Source: Serratia marcescens subsp. marcescens ATCC 13880 (GTDB lineage Bacteria > Pseudomonadota > Gammaproteobacteria > Enterobacterales > Enterobacteriaceae). From it: a stretch of 64,000 bases of DNA. Location: positions 1,178,001 through 1,242,000 of the forward strand of contig NZ_CP071238.1 of NCBI RefSeq assembly GCF_017299535.1, read 5' to 3'. Position 1 is the stretch's first letter; each line of letters opens with the position of its first letter. The notes beneath the pieces are model-generated. The model ran no database searches. It saw only the letters and a program-made list of their open reading frames with translations, and was not told the origin of the DNA. This document shows positions 57,517-64,000 of the stretch, in pieces. Both the position numbers and the translations under genes were made by a program.

Positions 57517-58737
57517 TCAGCTTTCCAGCAATCGCTGCAAGAGCACGCCGTTGAGCATCGCGCGTTTGGCCAGGGCGAAAGCGCCGATCGCCGAGCGATG
57601 ATTGAGTTCGGAGGTCACCACCGGCAGATTTTTGCGGAAGTCCTTCAGCACCTGGGTATTGATGCAGCTTTGGATCGCCGGCAGCAGCACCTTGTCCGCT
57701 TCGGTGATCTCACCGGCGATCACCACCTTCTGCGGATTGAACAGGTTGATGGCGATGGCCACCGCCTTGCCCAGATAGCGGCCGACGTGTTCGATCACTT
57801 CGCTGGCCAGCAGATCGCCGCGGTTGGCGGCCTTGCAGATGGCGTTGATGCCGCAGTCTTCCAGCGTCAGTTTGCTTGGATAGCCCTGGCTCAGCAGTTG
57901 GCGCACGCGCTGTTCGATCGCGGCGTTGGCGGCCACCGTTTCCAGGCAGCCGAAGTTGCCGCAGTGGCAGCGTTCGCCGAGCGGATCGATCTGGATATGG
58001 CCGATCTCGCCGACGTTGCCGTTGTTGCCGAGAAAAATCTGCCCGTTGACGATAATGCCGGCGCCGGTGCCGCGGTGCAGGCGCACCAATATCGAGTCTT
58101 CGCAGTCGCGGGTGGCGCCGAAGTAGTGCTCCGCCAGCGCCAGGCTGCGGATATCGTGGCCGACGAAGCTGGTGACGTTAAAGCGCTGCTGCAGGTTGTC
58201 CACCAGCGCCCAGTTGCTGACGCTGATGTGCGGCATGTAGCGCACCACGCCCAGCGCCGGATCCACCAGGCCGGGCAGGATCACCGCGATGGCGATCAGC
58301 TCGCGCAGGCGGCGCTGGTTCGCTTCGATGAATTGGGCGATGGCGGCGAACAGCGCATTCTCCAGCGTTTCCTGGGTGCGTTCCGGCAGCGGATAGTGTT
58401 CTTCACTGAGCGATTTACCGCTCATGTCATACAGCGTGATGGTGGCGTCGTGGCGGCCGAGGCGCACCGCGACGGTATGGAAATGACGGGTTTCCGACAC
58501 GATGGAGATCGCGCGGCGGCCGCCGGTGGAGGCTTGCTGATCGACTTCTTTGATCAACCCGCGCTCCAGCAGCTGGCGAGTAATCTTAGTGACGCTGGCG
58601 GGGGCGAGCTGGCTGAGTTCGGCGATTTGAATGCGCGAGATCGGGCCCTGTTGGTCGATCAGGCGATAAACTGCCGCGCCGTTAAGTTGTTTGACTAAGT
58701 CAACGTTCCCTATTTGTGCTTGTCCGCCAGTGCTCAT
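57517..58737 (-). CDS. nagC: NagC, N-acetylglucosamine repressor (ROK family)
   Basis: 406 residues. N-terminal helix-turn-helix (SRIQIAELSQLAPASVTKITRQLLERG), ROK domain with RGTGAGIIVNGQIFLGNNGNVGEIGH and the zinc motif CHCGNFGCLET. Binds GlcNAc-6-P and releases nagE/nagB operators; in S. marcescens relatives it also controls chitin genes, which is inference here. Confidence 0.98.
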   Translation of the reverse strand: MSTGGQAQIGNVDLVKQLNGAAVYRLIDQQGPISRIQIAELSQLAPASVTKITRQLLERGLIKEVDQQASTGGRRAISIVSETRHFHTVAVRLGRHDATITLYDMSGKSLSEEHYPLPERTQETLENALFAAIAQFIEANQRRLRELIAIAVILPGLVDPALGVVRYMPHISVSNWALVDNLQQRFNVTSFVGHDIRSLALAEHYFGATRDCEDSILVRLHRGTGAGIIVNGQIFLGNNGNVGEIGHIQIDPLGERCHCGNFGCLETVAANAAIEQRVRQLLSQGYPSKLTLEDCGINAICKAANRGDLLASEVIEHVGRYLGKAVAIAINLFNPQKVVIAGEITEADKVLLPAIQSCINTQVLKDFRKNLPVVTSELNHRSAIGAFALAKRAMLNGVLLQRLLES

Positions 58738-58764
58738 CAATAATGTTACTCGCTGTTCATTGAA

Positions 58765-59904
58765 TTAAACCTCGTTACCGTTAACGAGCGTTTTGGTGAT
58801 CTTGAAATCACGGGTGAAGGCGGTCAGGTTAGCCACCTTGCCGGCTTCGAGGGTACCCAGACGGTGATCGACGCCGATGGCGCGCGCCGGGTACAGCGTC
58901 GCCATGCGCAGCGCTTCGTCCAGCGCGATGCCGATATGCTCGACGCTGTTTTGCACCGCTTCGATCATGGTCAGCGCGGAACCGCTCAGGGTGCCGTTCT
59001 CATCCACGCACAGCCCATCCCGATAGTATATTGTTTTACCGGCGAAAATAAATTGGTCAATATCTGCACCCGCCGGTGCGGTCGCGTCGGTGACCAAGAC
59101 CAATTTATCACCTTTCAGGCGTTTGGCGTTACGGATACTCGCCCAGGCTACGTGATGGCCGTCGGCGATGATGCCGGTATAGACCTCCGGCGTATCGAAG
59201 ATAGCCCCCATCAGCCCCGGTTCGCGGCCGGTGATATACGGCATGGCGTTGTACAGGTGGGTGGCGAAGCTAATGCCGGCGGCGAAGCCGGTGCGCGCCT
59301 GATCGTAGGTGGCGTTCGAGTGGCCGGCGGAGACCACGATGCCGGCCTCGGTCAGCTGCTTGATAAAGTGCGGCTCAACCATTTCCGGCGCCAGCGTCAC
59401 CTTGGTGATCACGTCGGCGTTGGCGCACAGGTAATCGATCATGTCCTGGGTCGGCTTGCGAATGAACGCCGGGTTGTGGGTGCCTTTTTTCACCGGGCTG
59501 AGGTACGGCCCTTCCAGGTGCAGGCCCAACGCCTGGTTTTGGTGCTTTTTCAGATAAGCGCGCATCACGTCGACGCTGTGCTTCATGAATTCGTCGCTGC
59601 TGGTGATCAGCGTCGGCAGATAGCTGGTGCAGCCGGATTTCTCGTTGGCGCGCTGCATGATCTCCAGCGTTTCTTCCGAGATGGCTTCCAGCGAATCGTT
59701 GAACTGGACGCCGCCGCAGCCGTTCAGCTGCACGTCGATAAGCCCGGGGGCCAGGATGGCGCCACCCAGGTCGCGCGTTTCGATGCCGGCGGGCAATTCA
59801 GCCACCGGGCAGACTTTCTCAATCAGCCCATCAGCGATAATGACTGCATGGTCATCAAGTACGTCGTGGCCGGTATAGATTCGGCCGTGGGTTAAAGCGA
59901 ACAT
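58765..59904 (-). CDS. nagA: N-acetylglucosamine-6-phosphate deacetylase
   Basis: 379 residues. Begins [16 protein letters not shown]; metal and catalytic regions [28 protein letters not shown] and VTDATAPAG. Converts GlcNAc-6-P to GlcN-6-P plus acetate. 18 bp after nagB. Confidence 0.98.
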   Translation of the reverse strand: MFALTHGRIYTGHDVLDDHAVIIADGLIEKVCPVAELPAGIETRDLGGAILAPGLIDVQLNGCGGVQFNDSLEAISEETLEIMQRANEKSGCTSYLPTLITSSDEFMKHSVDVMRAYLKKHQNQALGLHLEGPYLSPVKKGTHNPAFIRKPTQDMIDYLCANADVITKVTLAPEMVEPHFIKQLTEAGIVVSAGHSNATYDQARTGFAAGISFATHLYNAMPYITGREPGLMGAIFDTPEVYTGIIADGHHVAWASIRNAKRLKGDKLVLVTDATAPAGADIDQFIFAGKTIYYRDGLCVDENGTLSGSALTMIEAVQNSVEHIGIALDEALRMATLYPARAIGVDHRLGTLEAGKVANLTAFTRDFKITKTLVNGNEV

Positions 59905-59922
59905 CGTAGCCCCCTGCAAAGA

Positions 59923-60723
59923 TTAAAGACTTTTCACGCTTTCCGCTTCTAACTCGCGGAAATATTTGACGGTTTTGACTTTCAGTTCCATGGTGGCCGG
60001 TTCGTCGCACACCACCACCGCTTTGGCGTGCAGCTGCAGGCAGCTGATGGTCCACATGTGGTTGATGTTGCCTTCCACAGCGGCTTCCAGCGCCTGCGCC
60101 TTGGCGTGGCCGGTCACCAGGATCATCACCTCTTCCGCGTCCAGCAGCGTACCCACGCCGACGGTCAGCGCATATTTCGGCACCAGGCTGACGTCGCCGC
60201 CGAAGAAGCGCGAGTTGGCGATGCGGGTGTCTTCGGTCAGCGTTTTGATGCGGGTGCGCGAAGCCAGGGACGAAGCCGGCTCGTTGAACGCGATATGGCC
60301 GTCGATACCCACGCCGCCCATGAACAGGTTAATTTTGCCGTAAGACTTGATCTTCTCTTCGTACTGGCGGCACTCGGCGTCGACATCCGCGGCGTTGCCG
60401 TTCAGTAGGTTGATATTTTCACGAGGAATATCAACGTGGTCAAAGAAGTTGCGGTACATGAAGGTGTGGTAGCTTTCCGGGTGTTCCTGCGGCAGGCCAA
60501 CGTACTCGTCCATGTTGAAAGTCACAACATGCTTAAAGCTTACTTCACCTGCTTTGTGCATCGCAATCAGATGTTTGTAGGCTTCCAGCGGCGTGCCGCC
60601 GGTAGGCAGGCCGAGTACAAACGGGCGCTCTGCGGTTGGCTTGAATGCGTTGATGCGTTGAACGATATGACGCGCGGCCCATTTGCCGACTTGTGCGGTA
60701 TCTTTCAGTGGGATAAGTCTCAT
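59923..60723 (-). CDS. nagB: glucosamine-6-phosphate deaminase
   Basis: 266 residues, same as E. coli. [40 protein letters not shown] with the catalytic Asp/His. Makes fructose-6-P and ammonium; allosterically activated by GlcNAc-6-P in the family. First gene of nagBACD, divergent from nagE. Confidence 0.98.
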   Translation of the reverse strand: MRLIPLKDTAQVGKWAARHIVQRINAFKPTAERPFVLGLPTGGTPLEAYKHLIAMHKAGEVSFKHVVTFNMDEYVGLPQEHPESYHTFMYRNFFDHVDIPRENINLLNGNAADVDAECRQYEEKIKSYGKINLFMGGVGIDGHIAFNEPASSLASRTRIKTLTEDTRIANSRFFGGDVSLVPKYALTVGVGTLLDAEEVMILVTGHAKAQALEAAVEGNINHMWTISCLQLHAKAVVVCDEPATMELKVKTVKYFRELEAESVKSL

Positions 60724-60829
60724 CTAACACCTCTTGGGATAAGTAAACTAAAGCTATACTGTACGGGCCTGCGGGAGTCCTAAGCGTAACCCAGCTTTAT
60801 GATTCTCGCGTGAATCGTCCGTTCGGTTG

Positions 60830-60851
60830 ATTTTTTGAATGATAAAATAAG
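60830..60851. promoter_or_regulatory. NagC operator near nagB
   Basis: On the minus strand it reads TTATTTTATCATTCAAAAAA, a typical NagC box. Confidence 0.8.
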
Positions 60852-60892
60852 TTTTGTGTGATGGCCAGCAATCTGGGAGGTGAAGACTACTT

Positions 60893-60914
60893 TTTGGTGA
60901 TATTTATCACAAAA
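60893..60914. promoter_or_regulatory. CRP site between nagB and nagE
   Basis: GGTGA-TATTTA-TCACA (60896-60911), a near-consensus CRP site. Centre about -61 from the predicted nagE start, the class I position. Confidence 0.85.
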
Positions 60915-60921
60915 AGGGAGG

Positions 60922-60947
60922 TTTTAATTTGCGATACAAAATAATTT
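60922..60947. promoter_or_regulatory. NagC operator near nagE
   Basis: On the minus strand TTATTTTGTATCGCAAATTA. The TTATTTT blocks of the two boxes begin at 60850 and 60944, exactly 94 bp apart, in phase for looping. Confidence 0.8.
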
Positions 60948-60956
60948 TTTTACACT
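60929..60956 (+). promoter_or_regulatory. probable nagE promoter
   Basis: TTGCGA (60929-60934), 16-bp spacer, TACACT (60951-60956); overlaps the nagE-side NagC box, so repressor binding would block polymerase. Confidence 0.55.
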
Positions 60957-61057
60957 CGGCATGAGTGATACGTGCCAAGCGCTGTTTCTAAAAAGGTAGT
61001 GAGAGCTCCAAATAAACTACTAATAGGGTCCGTCCGCGGACAACATAGGGGGAAAAG

Positions 61058-63088
61058 GTGAACATTCTTAGTTATTTGCAAAAGGTGGGACGGGCGCTGA
61101 TGGTGCCGGTCGCCACGCTGCCCGCCGCCGCCATCTTGATGGGCGTCGGGTACTGGATTGACCCTGTTGGTTGGGGCGGCGACAACGCTTTCGCTGCCTT
61201 ATTGATTAAGTCTGGCTCTGCGATTATCGATCATATGGCGGTGTTGTTCGCCGTTGGTGTCGCCTACGGCATGTCCAAAGATAAGGACGGATCTGCCGCA
61301 CTGACCGGCTTCGTCGGTTTCCTGGTGCTGACTACCCTCTGTTCACCGGCCGCCGTGTCGATGATTCAAAAGATCCCGCTCGATCAGGTGCCTGCCGCGT
61401 TCGGCAAGATTGAGAACCAGTTCGTTGGTATTCTGGTGGGTATCATCTCAGCCGAAGTGTACAACCGCTTCAGCGGCGTCGAGCTGCCTAAGGCGCTGTC
61501 GTTCTTCAGCGGCCGCCGTTTAGTGCCGATCCTCATTTCCTTCCTGATGATCCTGGTCGCTTACATCCTGATGTTCGTCTGGCCGGTCGTGTTCGGCGCT
61601 CTGGTGAGCTTCGGCGAACACATCCAAAAATTGGGCTCCGTCGGCGCGGGCATCTACGCCTTCTTCAACCGCCTGCTGATCCCGGTCGGCTTGCACCACG
61701 CGCTGAACTCGGTGTTCTGGTTCGACGTGGCCGGCATCAACGATATCCCTAACTTCCTCGGCGGCCAGCAGTCGATTGACGCGGGTAAAGCGGTTGTTGG
61801 CATCACCGGCCGTTATCAGGCGGGCTTCTTCCCGATCATGATGTTCGGTCTGCCGGGCGCGGCGCTGGCCATCTATCACTGCGCGCGTCCTGAGAATAAG
61901 GCGAAGGTGCTGGGGATCATGATGGCAGGGGCATTCGCTGCCTTCTTTACCGGCATCACCGAACCGCTGGAGTTCTCCTTCATGTTCGTGGCGCCGGTGC
62001 TGTACGTGATCCACGCCGTACTGACCGGTATCTCGGTGTTCATCGCCGCTAACATGCATTGGATTTCAGGCTTCGGTTTCAGCGCCGGCCTGGTGGATAT
62101 GATGCTGTGGGTGCGTAACCCGCTGGCGACCCACTGGTACATGCTGATCCCGCAGGGTCTGGTGTTCTTCGTTATCTACTATGTGGTGTTCCGCTTCACC
62201 ATCAACAAGTTCAACCTGATGACCCCGGGCCGCGAGCTGGCGGTTGCCGGTGACGAAACCGACGGTTATGACGTCAACGTCAACAGCAGCGCCGGTAAAG
62301 ACGAGAATGAAACCACCACGCTGGCCCGTCGCTACGTCGGCGCGATCGGCGGCTCCGACAACCTGACCGGCATCGACGCCTGCATCACCCGACTGCGTTT
62401 GAACGTGAAGGACTCTGCACTGGTGAACGACGCATTGGCGAAGCGCCTCGGCGCGTCGGGCGTTATCCGTCTGAACAAGCAGAGCGTGCAAGTGATCGTC
62501 GGCACCCGTGCCGAGCTGATTGCCAGCGCAATGCGCAACGTAATTGCGGCCGGCCCGGTGGCGGCTGCGGCGGCGGCGGCTCCTGCTGCGGAAGCCAAAC
62601 CGCAGGCGGTGCCGAACGCACCGAAAGCCGCGTTTGAAACGCTGGTGGCGCCGGTAACCGGTGAAGTGGTGGCGCTCGATCAGGTGCCGGACGAAGCCTT
62701 CGCCAGCAAGGCGGTAGGCGACGGCCTGGCGATTCGCCCGACCGGCAACATCGTCGTGTCGCCGGCTGACGGCACCGTGGTGAAAATCTTCAATACCAAC
62801 CACGCCTTCTGCCTGGAAACCGACAAGGGCGCTGAGATTGTGGTGCACATGGGGATCGACACCGTCGCGCTGGAAGGCCAGGGCTTCAAACGCCTGGTGG
62901 AAGAGGGCGCGGAAGTGAAAGCCGGTCAACCGATTCTGGAACTGGATTTGGATTACCTGAACGCCAATGCGCGTTCGATGATCAGCCCGGTGGTGGTCAG
63001 CAATTCTGACGACTATGCCGGCCTGGCGGCGCTGGCCAGCGGCTCAGTGGTCGCCGGTCAGACCAAGCTGTACGAGATCCAAAAGTAA
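61058..63088 (+). CDS. nagE: N-acetylglucosamine PTS transporter EIICBA
   Basis: 676 residues. EIIC membrane domain about 1-400, EIIB with phosphocysteine Cys442 in GIDACITRLRL, an Ala/Pro-rich linker about 492-525, and EIIA with phosphohistidine His597 in EIVVHMGIDT. Imports GlcNAc as GlcNAc-6-P. About 28 residues longer than E. coli NagE (648), mostly in linkers. Followed by an 11-bp-stem terminator. Confidence 0.97.
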   Translation: MNILSYLQKVGRALMVPVATLPAAAILMGVGYWIDPVGWGGDNAFAALLIKSGSAIIDHMAVLFAVGVAYGMSKDKDGSAALTGFVGFLVLTTLCSPAAVSMIQKIPLDQVPAAFGKIENQFVGILVGIISAEVYNRFSGVELPKALSFFSGRRLVPILISFLMILVAYILMFVWPVVFGALVSFGEHIQKLGSVGAGIYAFFNRLLIPVGLHHALNSVFWFDVAGINDIPNFLGGQQSIDAGKAVVGITGRYQAGFFPIMMFGLPGAALAIYHCARPENKAKVLGIMMAGAFAAFFTGITEPLEFSFMFVAPVLYVIHAVLTGISVFIAANMHWISGFGFSAGLVDMMLWVRNPLATHWYMLIPQGLVFFVIYYVVFRFTINKFNLMTPGRELAVAGDETDGYDVNVNSSAGKDENETTTLARRYVGAIGGSDNLTGIDACITRLRLNVKDSALVNDALAKRLGASGVIRLNKQSVQVIVGTRAELIASAMRNVIAAGPVAAAAAAAPAAEAKPQAVPNAPKAAFETLVAPVTGEVVALDQVPDEAFASKAVGDGLAIRPTGNIVVSPADGTVVKIFNTNHAFCLETDKGAEIVVHMGIDTVALEGQGFKRLVEEGAEVKAGQPILELDLDYLNANARSMISPVVVSNSDDYAGLAALASGSVVAGQTKLYEIQK

Positions 63089-63153
63089 GGCCGTTTTTAC
63101 CTGAGTAGTACCCGGGGCCGGTCACGCATCATGGCGGAGTTTGCCCCGACTTG

Positions 63154-63187
63154 GCGGGAAGAGAGCGATCTCTTCCCGCTTTTTTTA
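63154..63187 (+). terminator. terminator after nagE
   Basis: GCGGGAAGAGA/TCTCTTCCCGC, 11-bp perfect stem with a 4-nt loop and a T-run. Confidence 0.93.
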
Positions 63188-63328
63188 TCCCGTTTCGCGC
63201 CACGGCGGCGCGCTGCGCGCCGAGGGTGCAATATGCTGCATTTTTCGTGAAACAAACGGTTGTTTCCAGACGTGGCTTGTTGGATCATAGGCGGTTATGT
63301 GTAGCGCTTTGCATTGAGGAACAGTGAA

Positions 63329-64000
63329 ATGAGTGAGGCTGAAGCCCGCCCAACCAATTTTATCCGTCAGATCGTCGATGAAGATCTGGCGTCGGGGAAA
63401 CACACGTCGGTACATACCCGTTTCCCGCCGGAGCCTAACGGCTATCTGCATATCGGCCACGCCAAGTCCATCTGCCTGAACTTCGGCATCGCCAAGGACT
63501 ATCAGGGCCAGTGCAACCTGCGTTTCGATGACACCAACCCGGTGAAAGAAGACATCGAGTTCGTGGAGTCAATCAAGCACGACGTGGAGTGGCTGGGCTT
63601 TGAGTGGAGCGGCAACGTTCATTACTCCTCAGACTATTTCGATCAGCTGCACCAGTATGCGGTTGAGCTGATCACCAAGGGGCTGGCCTACGTCGATGAG
63701 CTGTCGCCGGAGCAGATCCGTGAATATCGCGGCACCCTGACCGCGCCGGGCAAAGACAGCCCGTACCGCGACCGCAGCGTGGAAGAGAACCTGGCGCTGT
63801 TCGAGAAGATGCGCAACGGCGAGTTCGCCGAAGGCGCCGCCTGCCTGCGCGCCAAGATCGATATGGCTTCGCCGTTTATCGTGATGCGCGATCCGGTGCT
63901 GTACCGCATCAAGTTCGCCGAACACCACCAGACCGGCAACAAATGGTGCATCTACCCGATGTACGATTTCACCCACTGCATTTCCGATGCGCTGGAAGGG
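63329..64000 (+). CDS. glnS: glutaminyl-tRNA synthetase (partial, runs off window)
   Basis: First 224 codons: [20 protein letters not shown], class I HIGH motif in [16 protein letters not shown], and the catalytic-domain stretch [25 protein letters not shown] ribosome site. Charges tRNA-Gln, whose genes lie in the tRNA operon about 10 kb upstream. The KMSKS part is beyond position 64000. Confidence 0.97.
   Translation, partial: MSEAEARPTNFIRQIVDEDLASGKHTSVHTRFPPEPNGYLHIGHAKSICLNFGIAKDYQGQCNLRFDDTNPVKEDIEFVESIKHDVEWLGFEWSGNVHYSSDYFDQLHQYAVELITKGLAYVDELSPEQIREYRGTLTAPGKDSPYRDRSVEENLALFEKMRNGEFAEGAACLRAKIDMASPFIVMRDPVLYRIKFAEHHQTGNKWCIYPMYDFTHCISDALEG

Noticed and set aside
62560..62640. Alanine-rich repetitive coding in nagE as a possible frameshift hotspot or misassembly
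   Set aside because: It is the flexible EIIB-EIIA linker; the frame stays open to the EIIA histidine.

Overview
The window is a stretch of enterobacterial chromosome, about 60 % G+C by eye, that I assign to Serratia, most likely S. marcescens. The backbone follows the Escherichia coli order from purEK to glnS almost gene for gene. The 480-residue GH18/FnIII/CBM chitinase beside the nag genes matches what I remember of S. marcescens ChiC. No rRNA, CRISPR array, intact prophage or insertion sequence was seen.

Layout. Positions 1-5600 hold purK (partial), purE with a PurR box, lpxH, ppiB, cysS (with an attenuator-like leader), ybcJ and folD. Positions 5600-13600 are accessory: two doubtful small coding sequences, tRNA-Arg(UCU) with a decayed tyrosine-integrase remnant, an AT-rich MoaF-like gene, a small membrane protein, a GT-C glycosyltransferase, a flavodoxin-like gene, two candidate small-RNA loci, a MASE1-GGDEF protein, a cold-shock-domain protein and a VOC protein. 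Positions 13589-19507 hold an amino-acid ABC transporter with a flavin monooxygenase, an acetyltransferase and an M20 amidohydrolase. This is the gene set of the Bacillus yxe operon for S-(2-succino)cysteine breakdown. Positions 19850-24750 hold cspE, a TetR/MFS pair, a 31-codon membrane-protein candidate, fluC/crcB with a fluoride riboswitch, a GNAT protein, a MASE2-GGDEF protein and tatE.

Positions 24838-38339 are one long minus-strand block for lipoate synthesis, cell-wall elongation, ribosome maturation, NAD synthesis, DNA polymerase III delta, LPS export and leucyl-tRNA synthesis (lipA, lipB, ybeD, dacA, rlpA, mrdB, mrdA, rlmH, rsfS, nadD, holA, lptE, leuS). Then come ybeL, an azoreductase with an unusual tail, rihA, gltIJKL, lnt-corC-ybeY-ybeZ, yjdM, miaB and ubiF. 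A six-gene tRNA operon (Met, Leu, Gln, Gln, Met, Gln) and asnB follow.

Positions 55066-64000 form a chitin/amino-sugar module. ChiC cuts chitin; NagE imports and phosphorylates GlcNAc; NagA deacetylates it; NagB deaminates it to fructose-6-phosphate; NagC represses. The nagB-nagE gap holds two NagC boxes exactly 94 bp apart with a CRP site between them, a DNA-loop arrangement. The window ends inside glnS.

Most genes are confidently placed by conserved order and motifs. Regulatory RNAs, operators and small proteins are sequence-only predictions. All comparisons with E. coli or Bacillus are from memory; no database was searched.
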